Positions 5,978 to 14,900 of a stretch of 26,724 bases of DNA are shown one piece after another. This stretch comes from a virus: positions 1-26,724 of IMG/VR virus record IMGVR_UViG_3300044951_000376; one strand, written 5' to 3'. The translations under genes and the position numbers were made by a program. The notes below the pieces were generated by a model that was given only the letters and a program-made list of their open reading frames with translations, made no database searches and was not told the origin of the DNA. How positions within the stretch are numbered: position 1 is the stretch's first letter; the number at the start of each line of letters is the position of its first letter.

Positions 5978-7764
5978 CGCTTCGGCCATACCAGAAGGAA
6001 TCCCACGACGCCATTATGTCGTGGGTCAGGCACAGCCGCGCGCCGTGCTGCATAGAGGCGGCGACGGGAAGCGGGAAGAGCCACATCATCGCCGCCGTGG
6101 CCGCGTCAATCAACACGATGTCTGGGGGCAAGCACATTTTGTGTTTGGCCCCATCGGCAGAATTGGTTGTTCAGAATGCCGAAAAATACAAATTGACGGG
6201 TTCCAAGGCGTCGATATTCAGCGCCTCCGTTGGTCAAAAGAGCCTGCGTTACCCCGTGGTGTTCGGGACGCCCGTGACCGTCAGCAATGCCATTTCCAGT
6301 TTCGGGAAAAACTTTGCCGCCGTAATCATTGATGAATGTCACGGCCTGACACCCACCATCAAGGCCATCATAGATGCCATGCGGGACGCCAATGAGAACC
6401 TGCGCGTGATCGGACTGTCGGCCACTCCATACCGCATGAATTCTGGGTACATCTTCAACAAGTGGCCCGATGGGTCACCTGTGGCGGAATGGCAGACCAA
6501 GAATCCGTATTTCGCGGCCTGCGTCCACAGGATCAGGGCGGGCGAGTTGATTGATGAAGGTTTCCTGACCAAGCCCGTGATCTCCGAGACTGGCGCTGAC
6601 GGCTATGAGACGCTGAAAATGCAAATCAACAGGACTGGCAATTTCAACAGCGCCGACGTTGATATGGCATACCACGGTCACGGTAGGAAGACGTCGCTGA
6701 TCGTGGCGGACATCGTGCGTCGGTCATCTGATCGGCGTGGCGTGATGATCTTCGCCGCCACCATCCAACACGCCGAAGAGGTCATGGCGAGCCTTCCGCC
6801 CAGCCTGTCGGCCTTGGTGACGGGTGAGACGCCAAAGTCAGAGCGGGACAGCATCCTGCGCCGTTTCAAGGCGCACCAGATCAAGTATTTGGTCAACGTG
6901 TCAGTCCTCACCACGGGGTTTGACGCGCCGCACGTTGATGTCGTGGCCCTGCTTCGGGCCACCGAGAGCGTCGGCCTGCTTCAGCAGATGATTGGCCGTG
7001 GCCTGCGGGTGGCGGATGGCAAGAGAGACTGCCTGATAATGGATTATGCCCAGAACATTGAGCGCCATTGCCCAGATGGCGACATATTCAGCCCCGAAAT
7101 CTCCGTCTCGGTCGTTGGTGGCGAGAAGTCAGAGATCAAGGCGGAATGCCCACTGTGCGGTGCGGAGAATCTATTTTCAGGAAGGCCGAACAATGAGGGC
7201 TTCAAAATAGATCGCTTCGGCCATTTCTTGGACCTTGACGGGAACCCAATCGAAACAGAGTGGGGTCCGATGCCCGCGCATTACGGTCGCCGCTGCCGAT
7301 CAACAGTCAATCTGGCGGGCAATGAGGTCCAGTGCCACCACCGATGGACGTTCAAAAAGTGCGGCCTGTGCGACACAGAAAATGACATCGCGGCCAGATA
7401 TTGCGAGGGATGCAAGGCCGAGATCGTTGACCCGAACCAGAAGCTGGCAATTGACTTCAAGAATTTAAAGAAAGACCCCACCCGGCGCCAGACGGACAAG
7501 GTCGTTGAGTGGAGAGAGCGTGACCACATTTCCCACTCTGGAAAGGCCACGCGCAGGGTTGACGTTGTGACCCCATATAGGTCATTCTCGTTCTGGGTGC
7601 TGAAAGAGCCGACGTTCCACAAGGCTAGGGTCCAAAAGTCCCTCTTTAACGAACTCAAGGGCAGCATACCGCTTACGATTACATACATAAAAGATGCTGA
7701 CAGTGGCTTCTACAGCATCTTGGCTTACAATGAGGTTCCAGATGAAAGTTCCAGCGGACATTAG
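5974..7764 (+). CDS. SF2 DNA helicase, RadD-like, with C-terminal zinc ribbons (596 aa)
   Basis: ATP-dependent helicase or translocase likely to remodel branched DNA in phage recombination. Helicase motifs are complete: I ATGSGKS (30-36), II DECH (120-123), III SATP (149-152), V TTGFDAP (about 313-319) and VI QQMIGRGLR (337-345). The C-terminal half carries zinc-ribbon cysteines (C392/C395; C463/C466/C477/C480, with C441 and C454 between) and a further about 110-residue domain, like bacterial RadD. Motif II is DECH, as in RadD/YejH-type and some other SF2 helicases. The ATG at 5974 is preferred because it forms an ATGA overlap with the exonuclease stop and starts the helicase fold at MTLRPYQ. 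The helicase call is certain; the RadD resemblance is inferred from domain layout. Confidence 0.92.
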   Translation: MTLRPYQKESHDAIMSWVRHSRAPCCIEAATGSGKSHIIAAVAASINTMSGGKHILCLAPSAELVVQNAEKYKLTGSKASIFSASVGQKSLRYPVVFGTPVTVSNAISSFGKNFAAVIIDECHGLTPTIKAIIDAMRDANENLRVIGLSATPYRMNSGYIFNKWPDGSPVAEWQTKNPYFAACVHRIRAGELIDEGFLTKPVISETGADGYETLKMQINRTGNFNSADVDMAYHGHGRKTSLIVADIVRRSSDRRGVMIFAATIQHAEEVMASLPPSLSALVTGETPKSERDSILRRFKAHQIKYLVNVSVLTTGFDAPHVDVVALLRATESVGLLQQMIGRGLRVADGKRDCLIMDYAQNIERHCPDGDIFSPEISVSVVGGEKSEIKAECPLCGAENLFSGRPNNEGFKIDRFGHFLDLDGNPIETEWGPMPAHYGRRCRSTVNLAGNEVQCHHRWTFKKCGLCDTENDIAARYCEGCKAEIVDPNQKLAIDFKNLKKDPTRRQTDKVVEWRERDHISHSGKATRRVDVVTPYRSFSFWVLKEPTFHKARVQKSLFNELKGSIPLTITYIKDADSGFYSILAYNEVPDESSSGH

Positions 7765-8149
7765 GATTTTTGGCGACATGGAGTTTCGGGGGCCATGCGC
7801 CTCCGAGGCCGCCGAGCAGGTGACCTTCTTTGCCCGCCTTCGGAAACAATATCCGCAGTATGGCAAGATTGCGCTCCACCCACGCAATGAGGGGAAGCGG
7901 ACCCATCTGCAAGCTGCCAAGGAGAAGGCCGAGGGCATGGTGACGGGGGCCACCGACATCATCATCCCATCAAGCCCCAGCTTTGTATGCGAATTGAAGC
8001 GCAGGAACCACACCCTGTCGTCGTTGCACAAGCCTCAAATAGACTATATGAGCGCGGCGCAGGCGGCTGGTTGCTTCGTGTGTGTCGCATTGGGGGCTGA
8101 CGCTGCATGGGAGGCGTTTCTGGAGTGGTCTGATGCTAAAGCCCAGTGA
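7742..8149 (+). CDS. VRR-NUC domain nuclease, Holliday-junction-resolvase-like (135 aa)
   Basis: Predicted structure-selective nuclease of the VRR-NUC/PD-(D/E)xK group. Expected landmarks are visible: an N-terminal acidic helix (SEAAEQVTFF, 21-30), HPRNEG (46-51), a GATD segment with D72, the ELK motif (E84, K86) and a following Q (Q99) before DYMSAAQAAG. The start at 7742 follows GAGG about six bases upstream. The gene overlaps the end of the helicase gene by 23 bases in another frame, so it is probably translationally coupled. Placed after the helicase, it probably cleaves junctions or flaps made by the recombination machinery; in phages such proteins may also fill a resolvase role before packaging. 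The family call is good; the substrate is inferred. Confidence 0.85.
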   Translation: MKVPADIRIFGDMEFRGPCASEAAEQVTFFARLRKQYPQYGKIALHPRNEGKRTHLQAAKEKAEGMVTGATDIIIPSSPSFVCELKRRNHTLSSLHKPQIDYMSAAQAAGCFVCVALGADAAWEAFLEWSDAKAQ

Positions 8150-8369
8150 ACGTATCAGGCGCGTCCTGACGGGCGCTGTGAGGCTGGAAGACGAGGATGC
8201 GGCGATCCAGTCTGTGTGCAGCAAACATATCTATGATGCAGCAGTCTCCATCCTGAAGATGAAAGACAAAATTACGAGGCAGGCAGCCCTGAAAAAGCTG
8301 CCCGAATCCATCCGGCCCCACGTTGAAGATGAAGTGTGGCGGATTCACAAACAGAGGAATCCGAAATGA
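8133..8369 (+). CDS. Hypothetical protein (78 aa)
   Basis: The function is not recognised. The 78-residue protein is basic and predicted helical (MLKPSERIRRVLTGAVRLED then SKHIYDAAVSILKMKDKI and KLPESIRPHVEDEVWRIHKQ). No catalytic or membrane motif is visible. The start at 8133 is supported by GGAG at 8122-8125. It overlaps the VRR-NUC gene by 17 bases and the next gene by ATGA, so it is part of the same rightward operon. A small basic helical protein behind nuclease genes could bind DNA, but there is no direct evidence. Confidence 0.72.
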   Translation: MLKPSERIRRVLTGAVRLEDEDAAIQSVCSKHIYDAAVSILKMKDKITRQAALKKLPESIRPHVEDEVWRIHKQRNPK

Positions 8370-8593
8370 GATTTTACATTACCATGAACATGCCATCGCG
8401 CAGTGGCAACTCCATTCACCAAGTCATTGGTGAGCATCGCGCCGCGTCCTTGGAAGAATTTCACGAAACCCTGAATGACGTTGATTTCATTGTGGTCGAA
8501 GAATTCTACAAGAACCAGAGTGGCGGATTTTACAGCGTTGGCGAGATCGTCTTGAACACCATGCACATCGGCAAGGTCAAGGTATCGGACTGA
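8366..8593 (+). CDS. Hypothetical protein (75 aa)
   Basis: The function is not recognised. The protein starts MRFYITMNMPSRSGN and shows alternating β-like segments (DFIVVEEFYK, GGFYSVGEIVLN), suggesting a small α/β fold. No conserved catalytic residues are evident. The start at 8366 forms an ATGA overlap with the upstream gene, and the end overlaps the next gene as TGATG, giving three coupled small genes in a row. The longer in-frame start at 8336 is rejected because it overlaps coding sequence without need. Confidence 0.7.
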   Translation: MRFYITMNMPSRSGNSIHQVIGEHRAASLEEFHETLNDVDFIVVEEFYKNQSGGFYSVGEIVLNTMHIGKVKVSD

Positions 8594-8895
8594 TGACCAA
8601 GAAAAAAACGGTGGCGACCATTACGCGCAGCGCGAAGCATCCACGGATCGCGTATATCATCATCCCCAAGGGGATGGTTCCAGACAGTGATCGAGTAGAC
8701 ATTTTGATGAATTCCAAGAAAGTATTGGCATTTGATTTTCACGCCGAGGGAAAGACATCCGTATACAAGACCAGCCGTGACGCCGCGACGGTCAGGATAA
8801 ACTTTCCCATCGCGGTGGTTGATGAAATCCCCTACGGCGCAATGGACTGCACCTTGGCCCCCAGAGGGGGATTATTCATCGTCACGGGGCAGTAG
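8593..8895 (+). CDS. Hypothetical protein (100 aa)
   Basis: The function is not recognised. It is a basic N-terminus (MTKKKTVATITRSAKHPRI) followed by β-rich segments (AYIIIPKGMV, VRINFPIAVVDEIPYG, GGLFIVTG). It may be a small nucleic-acid-binding or regulatory protein, but no family is recognised. The start at 8593 overlaps the previous stop as TGATG. It is the last gene of the rightward operon, and its final 14 bases overlap tail-to-tail with the end of the leftward tail-chaperone gene. A short GC hairpin lies inside its 3' end at 8858-8870. Confidence 0.7.
   Translation: MTKKKTVATITRSAKHPRIAYIIIPKGMVPDSDRVDILMNSKKVLAFDFHAEGKTSVYKTSRDAATVRINFPIAVVDEIPYGAMDCTLAPRGGLFIVTGQ
8858..8870. terminator. 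Possible weak terminator hairpin at the convergent operon junction
   Basis: CCCCC-AGA-GGGGG forms a 5-base-pair stem with a 3-base loop and is followed on the plus strand by ATTATTC. It lies inside the last rightward gene, 25 bases before its stop, where the two opposing operons meet. The U-run is short and the stem is small, so the call is tentative. Confidence 0.3.
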
Positions 8896-9280
8896 GCCAT
8901 ACCACGTCATTGGGGAACCCAGGCTGCTGCGGAATGTCCAGTAGCGCGCGGCGGTAATCAGACCACGCCTGCTGCCGCTCTGCGGTCATGTCGCCCCACC
9001 GCAGTGGATTGCTGATCAGGGGGTCGACTTGGGTTGCGAGGATGAAGTCGCGCTGTCTGCGGACCTGCCTTGATGCTACCTCATCCAATTCAGCCTGTGT
9101 TGGCGGGATGTATGGGGCGGTGGCGGGATCAGCGGCCATCCTGCTATGAAGCTCCGCTACATCAAATCGCGCGCCCGTATCTTCGGGATCGCATGTAAAT
9201 GGAATCCATCCGTAAGTTGGATGATTGATCTCACAATCAATACGGTTCTGGCCGATGTGTTTTGCGTTGCGATATTCCAT
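8882..9280 (-). CDS. Tail fibre assembly chaperone (132 aa)
   Basis: Predicted chaperone that helps fold or attach the tail fibre encoded directly upstream. The C-terminal part (RDFILATQVDPLISNPLRWG, then AWSDYRRALLDIPQQPGFP) matches the R-x-x-x-L-x(6)-D / YRxxLLDIPxQPGFP...WP pattern of the phage tail assembly chaperone family. The N-terminus is a small β-rich domain (YGWIPFTCDPEDTG). It starts two bases after the stop of the 290-residue fibre gene. It is the last gene of the leftward structural array and converges with the replication operon. Its counterpart after the other fibre gene is at 23604-23924. Family assignment is confident; fibre specificity is inferred from position. Confidence 0.85.
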   Translation of the reverse strand: MEYRNAKHIGQNRIDCEINHPTYGWIPFTCDPEDTGARFDVAELHSRMAADPATAPYIPPTQAELDEVASRQVRRQRDFILATQVDPLISNPLRWGDMTAERQQAWSDYRRALLDIPQQPGFPNDVVWPTAP

Positions 9281-9282
9281 GA

Positions 9283-10155
9283 TTACGATATTCTCAAAAA
9301 TAGACCAGTTTGGGAATCCTGACTGGAAGAAAAAGTTTCACCCATCAATCGCCAATTTCCAGATAGGGGAGACGAGCCAAAATCGACTACGTAATACGTG
9401 CCAAAACTGGTAGAGGTTCTATATATGGAGGCATAACGAAGGTTGCTTCCCGATGTAGAGCCGCCACCACTTACAGCCGTATTGCTATTTGTTCCCGCAA
9501 ACGCATAAGTACCGATAGCCCCACGACTTCCATCAGCGATTTTGTCCTGAACGTATGTGGTGCTGACATTGTCATTGATGGACTGTAGCGTCCGCAGCGG
9601 GGTCATTATGACCGTGTTGATCGGACTGTTAGATATGGCTTGCGACTCCGTTGCAACATCAGTCAAGATGTCGCCGCCAATTACAAGGCTGCTGCCGAGC
9701 GTTGTAATCCCGTCAACGTCTAATGTGCCGCTGACAGTGACGTCTGTGAAATCACCGCTTGCTGGCGTGTCAGCGTAAATAACATTCGTTCCATCACAAT
9801 AGACTGAACGGACAGAGCCACGTGGAACCGTGACCGACGTTCCGCCACCCGCGCTGTCTATGGTTAGGACGCGCGTACTGGTGCCAGACCTGTTTTGGAC
9901 AACCCACTGTCCCTTGACGCCGCTGGGGATTCGATATGTGACGTTTGCAAGAAATGCGCTGCCTGTGGACCTCAAGCACATATTCTGCACGTCATCAATG
10001 GAAAGGGCAACCACGCCACTGGTATCACTGATGTTAAGTAAACCGCCGAATGCTTTATCCAAGATTGAGACGTTGCTATTTGTCGGGACGCCCCAGTTTG
10101 GGTCACCGATCCCTACAATGTTTAGGTTCTTGTTGGTCGTATTTGTAGTCGCCAT
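9283..10155 (-). CDS. Tail fibre or tail-tip protein (290 aa)
   Basis: Predicted receptor-binding or tail-associated fibre. The N-terminus (NKNLNIVGIGDPNWGVPTNS) resembles the attachment region of short phage fibres. The middle is Ser/Thr/Gly-rich β structure, with VSGTLDVDGITTLGSSLVIG resembling repeated fibre shaft units. A short helical linker (TPLRTLQSINDNVSTTYVQD) precedes a compact β C-terminal domain (RGAIGTYAFAGTNSNTAVSG ... NWRLMGET ... GLFLRIS), which is probably the head domain. It overlaps the stop of the 597-residue gene by one base (TGATG), and its chaperone follows after two bases. It is shorter and less glycine-rich than the other fibre at 23921-25726. The fibre call is good; the receptor is unknown. 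Confidence 0.8.
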   Translation of the reverse strand: MATTNTTNKNLNIVGIGDPNWGVPTNSNVSILDKAFGGLLNISDTSGVVALSIDDVQNMCLRSTGSAFLANVTYRIPSGVKGQWVVQNRSGTSTRVLTIDSAGGGTSVTVPRGSVRSVYCDGTNVIYADTPASGDFTDVTVSGTLDVDGITTLGSSLVIGGDILTDVATESQAISNSPINTVIMTPLRTLQSINDNVSTTYVQDKIADGSRGAIGTYAFAGTNSNTAVSGGGSTSGSNLRYASIYRTSTSFGTYYVVDFGSSPLSGNWRLMGETFSSSQDSQTGLFLRIS

Positions 10156-11948
10156 CAGATGCTCCTGTTCGCAATTTCGAGGGCGCTGGCCACGGTGTCG
10201 TCTGGCGTGTTCAGCAGGCCCTCTGTGTGGGCGCTCAGGCCCTTCTTAGCACGTTCTGCTGCCAAAACCAACTGGTCTGCCTCGGCCTCGTGTCCGCCAA
10301 CCCTGCCGCCAGATTTGCGGCCCATGCGTTGGCTTTCGAGGTTCACCAAGGCGTTGGGGATTGCAGAGTTTACTTGCGGAACTGCACCGCCCACGCGGCC
10401 AAGCGCATACTGACTCAATCCAGACAGCTTTGGGCTTCCAAGAGCTGCCGCGCCGATACCATGCGGTCCCTGCGCCGCCAGCATTCCAAGGCCAGCTAGG
10501 CCGAAACCTTGATACGATGGGGGTGCGACCTCCCTAAATGCCATGCCCGCCAGCATCGGAATCAATTCCTTGCCTGCGCTTGTTGACGATGACAACCTCT
10601 TCAAAAGATCAAGGCGATCTTCCTTTTTCAAAAGGGACAGAAGTTTCTGTATTCTTGCCGTCTCAGACAGGTTGTCATTAAAGCCGATCCCCTTCAGGTC
10701 TTTGAAGTTCTGAATCCACTGCTGGTATCTTTCCATCATGTCGGCATAAGTTGGGTCCGCCTTTGCAATGGTATCGCGGACAGACTTTGCGATCTCCCCC
10801 GCAGCGCCAATGTTTCCGCCAAGGCGATTTGAACTTATTGTGTCGTTCAATGACCGTTTTAGGGCATCTAGGCCGACGGCGCTTCTGTGCGCTGGATTTG
10901 GCGATGTCGCCACGTCGTCAATCTGGCTCTTCATGTCAGCAAGTACGGCCCTGAATTGAGGAAAAAGGCCCCTTGACTGAAGTTCCGACTCCACCCTGGC
11001 TACCGTTGAATATATGTCGTTCATCGGAAGTTCGTCAGTGGCGAGTTGCGACTTGCCTTTAAGGTATGCCGCTTGCTCCTTGCTCTTCAGTTCCTGCATC
11101 ATGTTTTCGCCAAGTTCGGATACCGTGTTGATGGGGGTATCCTTTCTTGTGCCGCGCAAGAAAGCTTTTCTTTCCACCTTGTCGCCTGTGCGGGCAACCT
11201 GTTCCGCAATCTTCAGGGCAGCCGCTGGCGATCCAGTTGCCAGAGCCTGTGGGATTTTCAATGCCCCAGACGCAACGCGCGGAGCCGCAGAAATTGTCTT
11301 GGTTGCAAGAGCAAGTGGATCGCCAAGCTTTGATGCCTCCGCGATAACCTTTGCGGCCTTACCGATGACTGGAACCTTTGATGCAATGCCAACGCCTGGG
11401 ACGACGGTTGCGACATCCATGCCAATGGCAAATGGGTCTTCGGCCAGCGTCTTGGCAAACTCGCCGTAATCGGTGTACCGTTTCTTGTACATTTCCCCGA
11501 TGGCATTTACGGACTTCTCGGCCTCGGCCTTTGCGGCGGGGTCTTGCTCAAAGCCAATTGCGCCAGCGGCCTTTGATGCCAGACCCTTACCAACATCACC
11601 CATAGCGGAAAGGGTGTCATCGTAATTGTAGATGGCATTCCCAAGCTGCTTGACGACATTTGCGCCGCTGCTTGGCAGGTTGGTGACCGCCGTGCCGAGA
11701 ACTTTGCTGATCGGCATATTGGCATATTCAGATGCGGGAAGCTGCCCCTCAACTGGTGTCAGCGCCGCCCGCGTGGCGCTTGGAGCGGCCTGAATGGCTG
11801 CCGCTTGCGGTGCGTGTTGAATGCCAGTCGTGGCCCGCGATCCACCCACGATGTCACCCATCAATTTCTGATACAGTTCATCGGAGCCAGAAGGTGAACC
11901 GTCATTTCCGCTTAGATACCTTGGAGTCTTCCAACGGTCACTGTCCAT
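10155..11948 (-). CDS. Large helical internal-virion/ejection-type protein (597 aa)
   Basis: Probable structural protein carried in the capsid or delivered with the DNA. It is long, Ala-rich and mostly helical. Hydrophobic stretches such as AFAIGMDVATVVPGVGIASK-like segments and AGLGMLAAQGPHGIGAAAL could insert into membranes. The C-terminus (MGRKSGGRVGGHEAEADQLV ... ERAKKGLSAHTEGLLNTPDD ... ALEIANRSI) matches a tail sequence I recognise from internal proteins of many podovirus-like phages, possibly a packaging or sorting signal. The ATG at 11948 is chosen because GGGGGA stands just before it and the preceding stop ends at 11950; the longer start at 11996 would overlap. It follows the 1417-residue gene and precedes a fibre. 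Internal-protein status is inferred; no enzymatic motif is visible. Confidence 0.7.
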   Translation of the reverse strand: MDSDRWKTPRYLSGNDGSPSGSDELYQKLMGDIVGGSRATTGIQHAPQAAAIQAAPSATRAALTPVEGQLPASEYANMPISKVLGTAVTNLPSSGANVVKQLGNAIYNYDDTLSAMGDVGKGLASKAAGAIGFEQDPAAKAEAEKSVNAIGEMYKKRYTDYGEFAKTLAEDPFAIGMDVATVVPGVGIASKVPVIGKAAKVIAEASKLGDPLALATKTISAAPRVASGALKIPQALATGSPAAALKIAEQVARTGDKVERKAFLRGTRKDTPINTVSELGENMMQELKSKEQAAYLKGKSQLATDELPMNDIYSTVARVESELQSRGLFPQFRAVLADMKSQIDDVATSPNPAHRSAVGLDALKRSLNDTISSNRLGGNIGAAGEIAKSVRDTIAKADPTYADMMERYQQWIQNFKDLKGIGFNDNLSETARIQKLLSLLKKEDRLDLLKRLSSSTSAGKELIPMLAGMAFREVAPPSYQGFGLAGLGMLAAQGPHGIGAAALGSPKLSGLSQYALGRVGGAVPQVNSAIPNALVNLESQRMGRKSGGRVGGHEAEADQLVLAAERAKKGLSAHTEGLLNTPDDTVASALEIANRSI

Positions 11949-11949
11949 T

Positions 11950-14900
11950 TTATCCCCCAAAGTATCTGGAAACATTTCCAAGGTTTGCAATTTCATTTTC
12001 GCTCATTCCACTCTTTTTGAGGAACGCGGCGATGATATTGTTTTTCTGTTGGGAGTTCAGTTCGGTCCCAGAAAGAATGCTGATCATCGTGTCGCCATCC
12101 GCATTGATGGGTTTCGCCCCATCAAGGACTATATTCTTGAGTGCCTTTTCTTCCGCAATGTATTGACGACCATATGTGTCACCAAAGACAGTTGGGGCCT
12201 GAGTGGTTGTATGGCTGCCGTTGCCACCCAGATTTTGATACTCACGAATGAAACCGTTCATGTCTATCGCCCTTTGATTTGCCATCATCAAGGATGTCAT
12301 GATCTTAGCGTTAGTCTCTGGCTCCAAAGCCTGATTTGGCTGGACGGCAAGAATAGTCTCCAAGGCCTGAGCGGCAGATTGCCCGCTCCCGCTTGCCATG
12401 TCGAGCGCGCGCAGCACCCCCGATTTTGCCAAAATCTGAGCGTCTTCTGGCGTGTTGATGCGATACTGACTCTGACCAGTTGCATCCAGAATTTCATTTA
12501 TGACCCTGAATGCCTCGGTTTGATACTTCTGGAACACGCCGCTCGAATCCATGTTTGATGTCGCCTCAATCTGATTGAGCAGGGATGGCATGGATGATCG
12601 GGCAACTTCGGATGATGCTCCGTAGTCTTGAAGCATTTTCGCTGTTTCTTCCTGAGCGCCAGCATAGTTTATTGTCGCGCCAGTTCTTTCCTTTTCGAGG
12701 GCGCTCTGAACTTGAGGAGTTTCAAACACGGTCCCGATCTCGCTGACCGCCTTTTGTTTGGCCGCTTCTCGAATTTGTGCCTCAACTTGAGGATTGCCAG
12801 AGGCCCTCAGACTTGGATTGTTAAGGTATTCATTGAGAGTTGCGGTTCCACCACCCTCCAAAGTCACCAATGGTGCGCCGTTAGGACCAACCGTGAAGAA
12901 CCGTTCAGCCGCCGCAAGAATGTTGGTGCGGTTGGTTTCTGCTTGGGTCTGGGCAATGTTTGCCAATTGGCCTTGACGCGCCATGTAAGTATTGGCCGCG
13001 CCAGATACGCCCGCGCCGATGGTCGGCAGCAGGAATGGCGATGGGTTTGACAACATGTCACCGACGCCAGCGAACAGCGACAGCATGGCGTCCTTGTTCA
13101 TCGAGCCGTCTGGGTTCCGCATGATCTTGCCAAGCCAGTTGCGGTCCTCGTATGGCTTCAAGCCGCCCTCTGGGGCGTTACCACGGGACGAAACCATAGC
13201 GTTCCCAGCTACGCCGCCTTGGGCAGGAATGGGGCTGCCATCCGCTCCAATTGGCGTGGTTGAGTACGTGGATGGCCCGCCACTTCCACCTTCCTGCTTC
13301 TCCATAGCGGTAAGCATGGCGCTGCGCTGCTGTGGAGTAAGGTCAGACAATTGAGTGTTTACGGGAACTCCCAAAGCTGCCGCGACATTAGCAGCATACC
13401 TTTCGGGGTCATTTGTTCCATCACCTTTTGGAGCGTATTTCGAGATCGCGCTTCCAATGTCCATTCCGCCGTACACGCCACTCTCAAAAAGCAGGGCCTC
13501 CTGAGCCTTTCGTCCAGTTTCGTAATCTGGGAACACTGCAAAGCGTCCATCTGTCCCGACCGCGCCGTAACTTTTGGCGAGGTCGCCATATTCCAAATTG
13601 CCTGGGTTGTTGTTGCGGAAATTCAGGTCGCCCTGCTTCCGCTCCTTCGTGCCATCGGTATACATAACATCGGTGAAGCCGTTACCACCGCCAATAACAC
13701 TGGCAATCTTGCGACCAAAAGCAGGTGGGGCAACCACGCCAGTGGGAGAAACCGCACCAGTGGGGGCAACCACACCAGTTGGAGTAACCTCTGGCGCGAC
13801 AGGAGTTCCAAGGTCTGCGGGACGCATTCTTGGCCGTGGGATCAGGGATTGCTTCATCGCTTCGGCTTGGTAATCCCCAGGGCGCGCATTCATGGCCGAT
13901 GGCGGCAATCCAAGGCCGACAGCGCCAGTCTGATCGAACCTTGGACCAGCAACGTCGGCAAGGGAAAGTGGCGTTTGCGTTGCCGCAGTGTCACTCGTCC
14001 CCGCACCAACCGCCGCCGCGTCAAGCGCCCGCGACCGAGCAAGCGCCTCGGCCTCTCTTGCCTTTTGTTCCGCAATGGCGACGGGGCTTGGCCCTCGGAA
14101 ATCGCTGATCGGAGCAGCGGACGACTGCGGCATGACGCCAGCCAGACGTTTATACATATCCGATATTTCTTTGTCAGACCCACGGGCAGCGGTTTCAGCA
14201 TCAAGCATATTCTGGTATGCAGTATCCCCAAACTTCATCAATGCGTTGCCAGTCTCTGGCGCACCCACCAAGCCAGCACCCAAGCCTGCGGCCTTAGCGC
14301 CCGCGCTGGTTAAGCCACTGCCAAGCATTGCAGCGGTGGCCCCAGCCCGTGCAGGCAGATTTAAGGACGAAAGATATTCTGGATATGTTCGGTCTTTGTT
14401 TTGAGCCGCAGCTTCTCTGGCATTTTTTTCTTCAAGTGCATAAGCGTCAGAAACGCCTTTTGCGTTATTCAGAATTGAGCCAATCAGTGGAGTTGATGGA
14501 TTGGAAATAACATCAGCAGCGCGCTGCCACCAAGGTTTATCCTCAACAGCGCCATCCGTCTGATACCCGTGACGGCCACCCGCCACGCCGCCGCTGGCGA
14601 ACTTGTGGGCTTGGCTGTAATCAACGGTCTTGTATCCTTGGGACTGGCCTACGGCGTCTGGATGCTTGCGCTCGACCTCGTCCGCCATGAAGCCGACATG
14701 GGTCTGCTGGGCGTCGTCGCCCTTGTATTTGAACGTGTAGATCGGCAGCCCGTTGTGGGTCTTCCCGATCTCTTTGATGTCGTGCTTTAGGCGGCGGTCG
14801 GAGAACAGGGATGCAATAGAAGCAATCGACCCCAGTGTGCTGGCGACATTGCTCAAGCCGGATTGCTGCTGACCGCTGCCGCCTGCGGATTGTGGGGCGG

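Noticed and set aside
9283-10155. Diversity-generating retroelement target in the short fibre C-terminus
   Set aside because: No reverse transcriptase, template repeat or adenine-biased variable region was seen in the window.
13351-14313. 320-residue plus-strand open frame opposite the giant virion protein
   Set aside because: The translation is low-complexity and Arg/Ser-rich, with no recognisable fold. The minus-strand protein has clear domains through the same region.
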